Part shown: positions 53,251 to 64,000 of the stretch, piece after piece
Position numbering within the stretch: the first letter of the stretch is position 1
Layout of the letters: every line of letters starts with the position of its first letter
Assembly: GCA_038373865.1 (NCBI GenBank)
Contig: JAXGGA010001616.1
Span: forward strand, 67,001 to 131,000
Length of the DNA stretch: 64,000 bases
Source: Uloborus plumipes
Lineage: Eukaryota; Arthropoda; Arachnida; Araneae; Uloboridae
Reading direction: 5' to 3'
Notes under the pieces: model-generated
Told to the model about the DNA's origin: nothing
The model's input: only the letters and a program-made list of their open reading frames with translations
The model's database searches: none
Program-made: the position numbers and the translations under genes

Positions 53251-54297
53251 TTAATATCGTGTCGGCCCTCCTTTTGCCCGGCGAAGTGCAACAACTCGAC
53301 GTGGCATGGACTCAACAAGTCGTTGGAAGTCTTCTGCAGGAATATTGAGCCATGCTGTCTCGATAGACGTCCATAATTGTGAAAGCGTTGATGGGGCAGG
53401 ATTTTGGGCACGAACAGACCTCTCGATGGTGTCCCATAAATGCTCAATGGGATTCATGTCGGGCGATCTAGGTGGCCAAATCATTCGTTGGAATTGTCCA
53501 GAATTTTCTTCAAACCAATTGCGAACAGTTGTGGCCCGGTGACATGGCGCATTGTCATCCATAAAAATCCCATCGTTGTTTGGGTACATGAAGTCCATGA
53601 ATGGCTGCAAGTGATCTCCAAGTAGCTGCACATAAGCATTTCCAGTCAATGTTCGGTCCAGTCGCACTAGAGGACCAAGTCCATGCCATGAAAAAACAGC
53701 CCACACCATTACGGAGCCACCACCAGCTTGAACAGTGCCTTGCTGACAGTTTGGGTCCATGGCTTCGTGGGGTCTGCGCCACACTCGAACCCTACCATCG
53801 GCTCTTACCAGCTGAAATCGTGACTCATCGGACCAGGCCACGGTTTTCCATTCATCTAGGGACCAACCGATATGCTCACGTGCCCACGAGAGTCGCTGCA
53901 AGCGATGTCGTTCTGTCAGTAAAGGCACTCGAGTCGATCTTCTGCTGGAATAGCCCAAGAATTCCAAATTTCTCCGCACAGTTCTAGCAGACACGTCCAT
54001 TGTACGTCCCACATTGATTTCTACGGTGATTTGACGCAGTGTTGCTTGTCTGTTAGAATTTACGACTCTTTGCAGACGTCGCCGGTCTCGATCTTTAAGT
54101 GCAGGCGGTCGACCACTGCGCTGTCCATGGTGGGATGTTATGCCTGAAATTTCATACTCTCGGCACACTCTTGACACAGTGGATCTGGGAATGTTGAATT
54201 CTCTAACGATTTCCGAAATGGCATGACCCATGCGTCTAGCTCCAACTAACATTCCGCGTTCGAAGTCTGTTAATTCACGTCGTGCGGTCATCATCAC
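53251..54297 (-). CDS. Tc1/mariner transposase, DD36E-type spacing (copy 2)
   Basis: 348 intact codons, the same protein as copy 1 apart from E112 and S121. The paired helix-turn-helix region (about 8-115) and the catalytic D157, D248 and E285 are all present, with 36 residues between the last two. The gene fills almost the whole element: about 30 bases separate the stop from the left TIR end, and about 140 bases of leader precede the ATG triplet. A TATA box (54359-54365) lies about 62 bases upstream. Together with clean TA flanks this copy looks able to produce active enzyme, although activity cannot be judged from sequence alone. Confidence 0.96.
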   Translation of the reverse strand: MMMTARRELTDFERGMLVGARRMGHAISEIVREFNIPRSTVSRVCREYEISGITSHHGQRSGRPPALKDRDRRRLQRVVNSNRQATLRQITVEINVGRTMDVSARTVRRNLEFLGYSSRRSTRVPLLTERHRLQRLSWAREHIGWSLDEWKTVAWSDESRFQLVRADGRVRVWRRPHEAMDPNCQQGTVQAGGGSVMVWAVFSWHGLGPLVRLDRTLTGNAYVQLLGDHLQPFMDFMYPNNDGIFMDDNAPCHRATTVRNWFEENSGQFQRMIWPPRSPDMNPIEHLWDTIERSVRAQNPAPSTLSQLWTSIETAWLNIPAEDFQRLVESMPRRVVALRRAKGGPTRY

Positions 54298-54358
54298 GTT
54301 AAAACCTCTTCACATGAATAACTTGAACAGAAATGAAAGCTCTGTAAAAGCACTGCGC

Positions 54359-54365
54359 ATTTATA
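54359..54365 (-). promoter_or_regulatory. TATA box of the Tc1-like transposase gene (copy 2)
   Basis: TATAAAT on the minus strand, at the same place as in copy 1 relative to the ATG triplet. Confidence 0.5.
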
Positions 54366-54527
54366 CCTGTTCTATGCGATGCTACTGCCATCTGAAAATT
54401 TGCATATTGCTATCCCATGACTTTTGTCACTTCAGTGTATATTACAGGGTTTTAATGACAAGTTGTTTAGCTTAAATGCTTCCTTTACTTAGTTATACGT
54501 ATACTTCAGAAAACAAAATGTATTGTA

Positions 54528-55026
54528 CGCTGAAAAAAATGAACTTTTACAGTAAAATAATGATCGCCGATGTTCCAATTTGAAACTGTAAAATGCACAG
54601 TAATTAACTGTAAAACTAGCAATTTGATAGTTTCTTCCTGTGAAGTTAGCAATTTTACAGTTTATTGCCGTAAAATTCAGCAATATTATACTGTAAAAAC
54701 AACAGTATAGTACTGGCAGCAAAGGTTCCAGTTTAAAACTGTAAAATGCACTTTAATAAACTGTAAAGTTAGTCAATTTACTGTTTATTACTGTCAAACT
54801 AGGAATTTTTACAGTTTATTACTATAAAATTAGTTTCATTATACTATAAAAACAACATTATCTTTTTACAGTGTAGAGTTGCTAACTTGGACTTACTGCT
54901 AACTTCACAGGAAGAAACTGTCAAATTACTAGTTTTACAGTTCATTACTAGGCATTTCACAGTTTTAAATTGGAACCGCGGCTGTCATTATTATACTGTA
55001 AAAACAACACTTCATTTTTTGCAGTG
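54528..55026. mobile_element. TTTACAG/CTGTAAA MITE family (copy c, most complete)
   Basis: Right end, inverted, begins CACTGCAAAAAATGAAGTGT; left end begins CGCTGAAAAAAATGAAC after TA (54526-54527). The arms then share a block holding GTTCCAATTT and ACTGTAAAATGC. The interior repeats TTTACAGTTTATTACTGTAAA-type units about ten times in both orientations. It lies only 90 bases from the right end of Tc1-like copy 2. Confidence 0.8.
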
Positions 55027-56017
55027 AATAAAAAGCTTGTAATTTAAAGAAAAATTCTAAAATAATTTCCTTAGATGAATTGGCAGCAGCAACTTTTTTC
55101 TCTACAATGCGAAATAGGAAATGACAAGAAAATGCCATGTTTTGGCACTGGAAATGCGAGTTTAATGACTAAATTACTGTGCCTTTATTAATTTAAACCT
55201 CCAAACAATTATGACGCAGAACCATAGAAGTACTCCCAATCTTTTTAAAAAAATTGCGTAAATAAGTTAAACAAAGTTTTTAGACCTAACTGATATTCTA
55301 GTAACTTGTAGCCGGAAAGCGATCCTCAAATCTATGCTAGATAATGTAACTTTTACAATTAGCCCTAAATATACTCTTGGGACATTTATGTATACATTTA
55401 AACATACTCTTGGTACAAAGATAAGATTTGTTACAACTAGTATTTGAAGAAGTTAAAAGAAAAGGATTCGATTAAAAAGTTACATTTTTACTAAACTGTT
55501 TGCTCATTCTAGCAATATTGTTTGCTAAGTTTTTGCAAGATGAGATTATTTAGACTTCAGTTTTTTTGTATTAGCATATTAAGGCTAAAAAATTTATGGT
55601 TTTAACATTTATAGTTAGTCATATTATGCATTCAAATTGTGTAACATTCTAAAATTATTTCACTCGCGAAAATTGTTTTCCTCACAAAGAAAATAATTTT
55701 AGATCAACTCTTCAGGGGGTAAATATTAGCTAGTTAGTATTTCTTCTTATTATTATTATCATAATTATTAGTATTTCTGCAACAACACTTTGCTGTACTG
55801 TTCACGTATATAATAAGATAAAAACAAAAAAGGTTTAAAAGTTTTTATACCCCATCCAATATGGTATGAATGCTGAAAAGTGCCATTTTTGCTCCAAAAT
55901 ACAGAAGAATCGTGTTCGGTCAAAAACTGCCAGCTTGATAGACCATACTGTGTTCACAAAAGTTTATTTATTGATACATTTATTTGTTTATTTAGACTGA
56001 GTAATGCGCGTAAATAA
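55027..56017. other. AT-rich stretch with no recognised feature
   Basis: Nothing recognised. It leads into the duplicated module. Confidence 0.4.
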
Positions 56018-56510
56018 AATTTTAACCCACGAAAGGCCATTTGAATAAATGAACCAATTCTGATTTTTACAAATTAATCCGAGAGATAATAATTTAATTG
56101 CGTTTTTGAAAAAGCGAACAATCACTCGCTTAAAATACGAATAGCATTTTAATGACTTTCATTTTGAACATTAGTTTCTACCCTTACGCTCAACGCCCGC
56201 AGAGTTCAATGCAAAAAAAAATATCCAATTTCCATCTAGACATGCATAAATTTTAACCCGCTCATTAACGATGCATTTCAGATGGCCATCAAAAGATCGA
56301 CCGTAATATATTTCCTTTTTCGCAACACCCGGGGAGAGATTAGCGACATCATCCTTTTTCTATTCTCCAATCAAACAATCCCGCTTGCGTCTCGTGCCCA
56401 TCTCCAGACAAACCATGCATATAGCCCTAGGTATCATCCGAGTTAAAAGGGAATTTACACAGCGATGAAGCCGCGCGTTTTCTGTAATAAAACGTCCCAA
56501 GACTGGTCGA
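56018..56510. repeat. Duplicated GC-richer non-coding module, unit 1
   Basis: About 493 bp that recurs in direct orientation at 56711-57209, roughly 90% identical by eye. No long frame. The 3' half is GC-rich and well matched, with blocks such as CCGCTCATTAACGATGCATT, a GATGGCCATC palindrome, TCTCCAATCAAACAATCCCG and CTAGGTATCATCCGAGTTAA. The 5' half is AT-rich and less well kept. Confidence 0.9.
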
Positions 56511-56710
56511 CTTACTTTTTACCATTGATGAAGGTGATAAGTCCATCTGTATCATGCTCCCTTAGTCACAGAAATGGTTGGTAACTAAGAATCTGACCTC
56601 GTTTTATCCGTTGAAAAAAATCCATTAAAAAAATAACGCAACATTTTTTAATAGATTTTTCTAGAAGTTCAGAAACTTGTCACATATCACCTTTATCCAC
56701 TTGCCACTTC

Positions 56711-57209
56711 AATTTTAACCCATGGAAGGCCATTTGAATAAATGAATCAATTCTTATTTTTACAAATTAATCCGAGAGATAACAATAATTTAATTGTGCA
56801 TTTAAAAAGGTGGACAATCACTCGCTTAAAATGCGAATATCATTTTAATGACTTTCATTTTAAACATTACTTTCTACCCTCACGCTTAACGCCCGCAGAG
56901 TTCAATGTAAAAAAAAAATTATCCAATTTATATCTAGAAATGCATAAATTTTAACCCGCTCATTAACGATGCATTTCAGATGGCCATCAAAGATCGACCG
57001 TAATCTATTTCCTTTCTCGCAACACCCGGAGAGAGATCAGCGACATCATCCTTTTTCTATTCTCCAATCAAACAATCCCGCTCGAGTCTCGTGCCCATCT
57101 CCAGACAAACCATGCAAATAGCCCTAGGTATCATCCGAGTTAAAAGGGAATTTACACAGGCCGATTAAGCGGCGCGCTTTCTGTAATAAAACATCCCCAG
57201 ACTGGCCGA
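56711..57209. repeat. Duplicated GC-richer non-coding module, unit 2
   Basis: Direct copy of 56018-56510, separated by about 200 bp of unrelated sequence. It is followed by a further 200 bp of GC-richer DNA (about 57210-57410) that is not duplicated. The 70-codon frame inside is not matched by an equivalent frame in unit 1, which argues against coding. Confidence 0.9.
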
Positions 57210-58466
<1,257 letters not shown>

Positions 58467-59114
58467 CATACACATAAAAGGAATGCACCGATAATAAAAT
58501 CGGCAGAATACCGATTAATTGGCTGATTAATGCTTATTTATATTAGTACCACTTTACTCGAAATATTATTCAATATCTGTAAGCAACTTTTCATACTATT
58601 ATTAGTAAAGTTATATTATGCTAACTAGATATGAAAATTCAAATATTTAGCAAGTTGCCTGTATTCAGCAGACTTTTTTAAACTCAGTAGCTACTTATTT
58701 GTTATCAGCAACTGCTTTATCTTAGGCTTTTCTTCTTAATGAAAATAACAAGGCATACAAAGCATAAAAATGACCTGTACAATAGGGTGGATCGCTCTTC
58801 TATGGTGAAAAAAAAAGTTTCGTTAATCCAAATCTACCTATGCAGAAAAGATGTTCTATATCATGAGGATTAAGAAAAGATAAATCTAAAAGAAATAATT
58901 TAAAAATTTGAACTGCCGCAAAGGGGTTGAATTTTTCAGAAAATGTTGAAAATCGCTCAATTTTGGTTTGATATTTTTTTAATCAAAATACTTATTTCCC
59001 TAAAATTAAATGCTCCGAAGTGATAAATATTGATTAATGAGTACTGAGTATTGAATAATAGTAAGTTTTTTTGGAATATTTTATCCCTTAAACACTCCCT
59101 TTTCCCACCGTCTT

Positions 59115-60170
59115 ATGAGCGAATCAGAAGTAGCACAACCGCCACTGCTATGGATTAAATGGCAGCTTATTTTCTTTTTCTTTAAAATATTTTTTAATCG
59201 TTCATTTTTGGCTGGATGCGAGAAGCTGCGTGTGGTTGGTTACATTCGTACTCCGATAACTTGCACACTATATGAAGTCACCAACAAAACGGACCTAAGC
59301 ACTGATCAGCGGTACTTAATGGAAATCTGTGAAGCAGTCAGCTTCGAACATAGCAGCGAAAGTCTGTCTAACAGAAACCCCGAAATGTTTGCCACTCAAG
59401 ATGGCTTACAACTGCAAATATAATTTTCAGACTCCATATAGCTTATGAGGATTCATTTGAGACATTATAGTTACAGTAAACGACATTCATTTTAAAAGTA
59501 TATGCTCCCATGTGGTTCCAGATCAAAACAAAACCTTCTGTAATCTATGGTGAGCAGCATTTGCATCAAACTATCTTTCTTTCGCGATATATGATTTGAA
59601 AGAAGTAATTGACCCTATTCTTAAACAAAACGGTTTTTTTTGGTCACTCAGAAAATGTCCTGATATCAATGCTAGCTGACGACAGATATTACATAATACA
59701 TAAAGCAATTAGCGCTTCAAGGAATTCTATAAGCACAAGCACGTAAAGATAAACATACTTCTTGTATTTCTACTACTGCAACGGATATCAACATCGAATT
59801 TTTAATTTGCCAACCTTTGACTTTTGCGCGACAGATTATGTCGATATGATTAAGTGGGAAAATGTAACAGAGCCTCAACTGACTGAATGATTTATTGAAA
59901 CCATACTTTTAGAAGCAATAGAAAACCCAGCAATCATTACATGAGTTATTCTACCAGTTATCCGGAATTTTCCTTGCCACCCTCAAACTACAGAAATAAT
60001 AATAAAAGTTGTCACAGAAGCCTCTGCTGCTGTGTGTGGACCCCGTAACAGAGACGGATTTATAAGAAATCGTCTGAAGTCGCGAAAACTCATGACAGTC
60101 TTCAACACGAAGAGTGGTCCCTATCCCTGTAATTCCGATGGAATTTTAAGTTCAGAAAGTTTTAAATGTA
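59115..60170 (+). pseudogene. Decayed transposase-like gene of an unclassified multicopy arthropod family
   Basis: The first 102 codons (59115-59423) are open and include CEKLRVVGYIRTP and SLSNRNPEMF. Further blocks appear in other frames after stops: TDYVDMIKWENVTEPQL near 59835-59882 and KVVTEASAAVCGPRNRDGF near 60005-60060, followed by IRNRLKSRKLM. I recall motifs of this kind, in this order, from large sets of uncharacterised multicopy proteins in arthropods; that is recall, not a search. Several stops and frame changes exclude function. It fills the centre of the 8 bp-duplication element and is presumably its own transposase. I cannot name the superfamily or the catalytic residues. The first 40 or so residues are hydrophobic and Phe-rich and may not be part of the original protein. 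Confidence 0.58.
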
Positions 60171-60424
60171 TGTAGATTTTTTCTTGTCATCATCTAGTAC
60201 GATTTAAATCATTCTAATAAACATTTCTTTGAACTAAAATGCTTCTTTTATTTTGGTAAAAAGCATCGTGACCTTTACTATTAAAAGGTTTTATCAACAA
60301 AATCTAACAACGCTTACAGCAGCTAACCTTAATTTTTCTTTTTAAATCCCTTTCTACCTCATCGATGTTCCTTAAAACATATTTTCTGATTAACTTTTAA
60401 TTTTTACGAAAAAGCACTAAATTT

Positions 60425-60900
60425 CGTGAGTTCAACTCTCTTGCAAAGCTCGTGACTTAAAATTCATCATTTTATTTAAGTTTTTAATTAATATGCATGT
60501 TATGGAACATCTTACCCACATAGGTAGAACGTAAAAATCTAAAAAAAAAATAATAATTTATTAATTTCGATTTTTTGACGAAAAAAAGCCTCATTTTTTG
60601 AAAATTCATCCCTCTTGTGCCAGTTCTTAACTTAAAATTAAATTTTTTATTTTATTTTTTCATGAATCTGTGTATCGTAGACCATCTTACCCACATAGGT
60701 AGAATTTAAAAATCCAAAAATAAAAATAATTGATTAATTTCGATATTTTGACAAAAAAAGCCTCAATTTCTAAAATTCATCCTTCTTGCGGCAGTTCTTA
60801 ACTTAAAATTTTATTTTTAATTTTATTTTTTCATGAATCTGTATATCATAGAACATCTTTTCCGCATAGGTAGGATTTAAAATTCGGAATTTTTTTTTCG
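60425..60900. repeat. Subterminal tandem repeat, about 180 bp x 2.7
   Basis: Three successive units share GCCAGTTCTTAACTTAAAAT-like, CATCTTACCCACATAGGTAG-like and TTAATTTCGATATTTTGAC-like blocks. The first unit is the most diverged. A single inverted unit lies near the left end of the element (about 58825-58950). Confidence 0.85.
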
Positions 60901-60918
60901 ATCCACCCTACTGTACAA

Positions 60919-61528
60919 CACATTTAGTTAAGCGACTCAAAAAAAAAAAAAAACTCGGTATGAATCTTTTCAAAACCTCTCTTTTTAGAAGGATCCCCAA
61001 CAAGATCTTTTAGAACACAATTTCTTTTTAATAACAAAATAATCTGCAGTTACAATTCTAACGATCGCGAGTCAGCAGATAATACATAAATGATGCGTAG
61101 AATTTCAAGGTAATAAAATTCAAGGCTGAACGCAAGTGACATAAAAATTGTCAATTTTCGCAACATGCCAATGCAGAACACGTTGTTTAAGATAAGTGCA
61201 TGCAAATGTAAGTAATTTAAATCTTTATTATCATAATATTTTCTGAAGATTTTAACAATGTTCCTTTATTTTTTCAGAAATTACAAAATAAAGGAGGCAA
61301 GCTCTGGTTCAAGCTAGTTCAAGGTCTTGGAACTATATCAGTGCCTTATCGCCCACATTTTTTCGGTCTACTATTCAGCATACTATTATCAATTGTGTTA
61401 ACAACCGTTATCAAAAACTTGTTTGGGAACTGTAACTTTGTGATTTTCCAGAAATGCATACCACTTTGAGGTGGTCCGCCGACACCATCTTTCATGGAAA
61501 ACAGTCTTTAATATTTATCTGTGATTTA
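60919..61528. other. AT-rich stretch with no recognised feature
   Basis: A13 run near 60940. Nothing else recognised. Confidence 0.4.
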
Positions 61529-61530
61529 TA

Positions 61531-62299
61531 CACTAGGTGGCCAAAAGTATCCGGACACTTTCAAAAATTCACATTTTTACATATAGCTCGAGAAATAAGT
61601 GATCAATTGTTCTTTAACTTTAGTCATACAAAATATAGGCTTCACCGAACATTTCTAAGTTGAAATTAAATTACCCTTGCATTTGGGGGACAACAAGAAG
61701 GGGGGTTGAAAGTAAAACAGCTTTTTGACCATAACTCTTCGAAAATAGCTCGGAATAAGATATAAATTTCAGTAATTAATTAGCATACTATGTATAATTA
61801 CTGTACAAATTTTTATGAACGTACCACTCTTACTTCCGAAGATATGAAACATTTTTTAAAAAACGGCAATTTTATTTGAAGGGTTTTTGCTCATAACACG
61901 CAGAGTTTTTGATCAAACCTTATCAAAACTTCAGGAAAAATGACAAAATACAAGAGAAAGAACATACTAAAACGGTAAATAAAAATATTAAAAATCCGAT
62001 GAGATATGAACGTTAAAAGGAAATATTTTTTCACGGCGCATGCGCGAACGACAGAAATTTATAACTACAAAAATATTGTACTCTGATTTATACTTCATCT
62101 TATAAAAAAAGTTCCAGTTGAATATCATGAAAATTGAAAAAGATATCAGCGATCTAGTGAGCTGTATTTCATTCATTCGCAGACAATACATAAAAAGTGA
62201 GGGTCTGTCCACAAAGAGCTATTTTTAAATTAAAGGTTATTGCGTCATCGTTCAAAACCAACGTTTCAGGGGGTGTCCGGATACTTTTGGCCACCTACG
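61531..62299. mobile_element. Tc1/mariner-type non-autonomous element, copy A (769 bp)
   Basis: Left end CACTAGGTGGCCAAAAGTAT followed by CCGGACAC; right end, inverted, CGTAGGTGGCCAAAAGTATC followed by CGGACAC. TA lies on both sides (61529-61530 and 62300-62301). The 74-codon minus-strand frame (61988-62212) is repeated in copy B but resembles no transposase. Confidence 0.85.
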
Positions 62300-62405
62300 T
62301 ATAAGGTCTTTTTGGCCGAATAGGCGAAATGTGACTTCTATGCCGAATATAAATTTTCAAACTGTATACAATTTAACATTGAAGAAAATGCTCAATTGTC
62401 ACCAC

Positions 62406-63093
62406 ACTATTTGTGGAGAACCCCTTGCCATTTATGTATTGTCTGCGAATGAATGAATTACAGCTCACTAGATCGCTGATATCTTTTTCAATTTTTACGA
62501 TATTCAACTGGAACTTTTTTTATAAGATGCAGTATAAACCAGGCTACAATATTTTTGTAGTTATAAATTTCTGTCGTTCGCGCATGCGCCGTGAAAAATT
62601 ATTTCCTTTTAACGTTCATATCTCATCGGATTTTTAATATTTTTATTTACCGTTTTAGTATGTTTTTTCTCTTGTATTTTGTCATCTTTCCTGAAGTGTT
62701 GATAAGGTTTGATCAAAAACTCTGCGTGTTATGAGCAAAAACCCTTCAAATAAAATTGCCGTTTTTTAAAAAATGTTTCATATCTTCGGAAGTAAGAGTG
62801 GTACGTTCATAAAAATTTGTACAGTAATTATACATAGTATGCTAATTAATTACTGAAATTTATAGCTTATTCCGAGCTATTTTCGAAGAGTTATGGTCAA
62901 AAAGCGGTTTTTCTTTCAACCCCCTTTTTGTCGTTCCCCAAATACAAGGGTAATTTAATTTCAACTTGGAAATGTTCGGTGAAGCCTATATTTTGTATGA
63001 CTAAAGTTAAAGAACTATTGATCACTTATTTTTCGAGTTATATGTAAAAATGTGAATTTTCGAAAGTGTCCGGATACTTTTGGCCACCTAGTG
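62406..63093. mobile_element. Tc1/mariner-type non-autonomous element, copy B, inverted and lacking one end
   Basis: Inverted copy of about 61531-62215. Its outer end, read inward, begins CACTAGGTGGCCAAAAGTAT and is followed outside by TA (63094-63095). The inner end stops near 62406 without a TIR. Together with copy A it forms an inverted repeat of almost 700 bp per arm. Confidence 0.85.
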
Positions 63094-63223
63094 TAGCAGT
63101 AAACACTGCATATTCCAGAAACTACTACCTGTGTAACTCATATGTTTTTCTCTGAAATATGTCATCTTCCACTATCCTCCCCTCTTTATTCACCTTACCT
63201 GCCCTAATTGACTAGCCATTTTT

Positions 63224-63258
<35 letters not shown>

Positions 63259-64000
63259 TTTTGGCTATATAAGTGTTTCCTGCTTAGCAAAAAAAAATTT
63301 CCTATACCTTGTGTTCAACATTTTTTGTAGCCAGCTATATGTCTAATTGCATAATTTTTAGCCAGTAACTCGACAAGAACTAAATTAGAAATCATTAATA
63401 TTCAATCAAATGTTCCACCAAGTACGAAGTTAGAGGACTCATTAGTAAATTATCAGAAGTTCTGCAAGAATGAAGCTGGAATCTATTCATTTTTTTTTCA
63501 CCCTTTGTACGAATGAACGAAAACTTATTTATATTAGATTATCAGCAAAAAATTAAGTTAGAAATAATAAGTAATCCATCAAAAGCAATGCGATAAAAGT
63601 TAGAAACATTATTATTTAGATAGATGATTTTTAGGGAAAAGTTGGAAACAATAATGCAAAAATGAATACTGGCCAGATCAATGCTTCTCGTGCTTCTTAA
63701 CCTTTTAGTACACGCGACTTTGCTTTCTCTCAATCAGAACCCCACTTTATCCATTCCTCATGAAATAAGAACTCATTACCAAAACTAACATAGATAATAA
63801 TGAATTTTGAAGATGACACAACATCACAGTGACATCGACTAAAAATCTCCACTCTGGCTGTGTAAGTTTGTCTTTTATTCTAAAAAAAAAGACTCCCACT
63901 GCTTTTGTTATGATACTTCATATCAATATTTTTTGACCAATTTATAAGCTAAACACCTGGTGATCATGCATCCATAATTAGAACCTTAAATATTGGGCTC
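63094..64000. other. AT-rich stretch to the window end
   Basis: Holds an (ATTT)n microsatellite (63222-63262, about ten units). No coding frame or TIR recognised. Confidence 0.5.
63222..63262. repeat. (TTTA)n microsatellite, about 10 units
   Basis: Uninterrupted tetranucleotide repeat of about 41 bases. Confidence 0.95.

Larger units (their letters stand above)
53220..54437 (-). mobile_element. Intact Tc1-like transposon, copy 2 (1218 bp)
   Basis: Identical in length and layout to 16612-17829, with TIRs beginning CACTGAAGTGACAAAAGTCA. Both flanks are a perfect TA (53218-53219 and 54438-54439), so its target duplication is undamaged, in contrast to copy 1. I count four substitutions between the copies over the element. 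Confidence 0.98.
58783..60910 (+). mobile_element. DNA transposon with perfect 8 bp target duplication (2128 bp)
   Basis: TIRs begin TAGGGTGGATCG at both ends. CTGTACAA lies directly outside each end (58775-58782 and 60911-60918), a perfect 8 bp target duplication as in hAT or P-type transposition. Inside the TIRs, both ends carry a block holding CCTATGC and AAAAGATGTTCTAT. The right subterminal region (about 60425-60900) is three tandem units of about 180 bp, each with a CATCTT-CATAGGTAG block, and the left end holds one inverted unit. A decayed gene lies between. Confidence 0.9.

Noticed and set aside
61988..62637. Two matching 74-codon frames suggesting a conserved small protein
   Set aside because: They sit in the mirrored arms of an inverted repeat; the similarity follows from DNA identity and not from selection on protein.

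Overview
The window is AT-rich, non-coding eukaryotic DNA that is dense in transposons. It has no rRNA, no tRNA, no CRISPR array and no recognisable host gene. Long (TA)n and (CA)n microsatellites, TA-flanked Tc1/mariner and pogo elements, a TTAA-flanked piggyBac-like element and many MITEs point to an arthropod genome. The transposase families would suit a chelicerate such as a spider, but that placement is recall-based inference. The window most likely lies in a long intron or a gene desert.

Layout. 1-75: 3' end of a Tc1-like element cut by the window edge. 909-2063: two MITEs. 2159-5799: a 3.6 kb element with long, internally repeated inverted termini and a decayed transposase-like gene. 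7219-7300: (AT)n. 8673-10870: a 1.1 kb direct tandem duplication. 11017-13027: a decayed pogo/Tigger-like element. 16612-17829 and 53220-54437: two almost identical 1218 bp Tc1-like elements, each with an intact 348-codon transposase. 19532-23302: a nest in which a short piggyBac-like element carries a 249 bp MITE and a 3 kb foldback. 27330-28060: a GC-richer patch with a perfect RFX X-box palindrome. 30074-30893: a pogo-type MITE. 41032-42228: a CATCGG-rich MITE and a foldback with a 13 bp target duplication. 46441-48404: an element with many GTAACTTACGTTAC-like boxes. 49904-51667: a Tigger element that codes only for the DNA-binding part of its transposase, followed by a second MITE, both set in TA arrays. 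56018-57209: a duplicated 0.5 kb GC-richer non-coding module. 58783-60910: an element with a perfect 8 bp target duplication and a decayed, unclassified transposase-like gene. 61531-63093: two inverted copies of a Tc1/mariner-type element.

The only genes with coding capacity belong to transposons. The Tc1-like transposases look functional: intact frames, intact acidic triad, intact TIRs and a TATA box. Their D-to-E spacing of 36 residues places them outside the classical DD34E Tc1 group. They probably act in trans on the related ends in the genome. All other transposase genes seen are broken, internally deleted or reduced to a DNA-binding domain.

The strongest candidate for something undescribed is the pair of elements at 2159-5799 and 58783-60910. 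They share TAGGGTGG termini, tandem subterminal repeats and decayed genes related to multicopy arthropod proteins that I cannot assign to a named superfamily. The second has an 8 bp target duplication.
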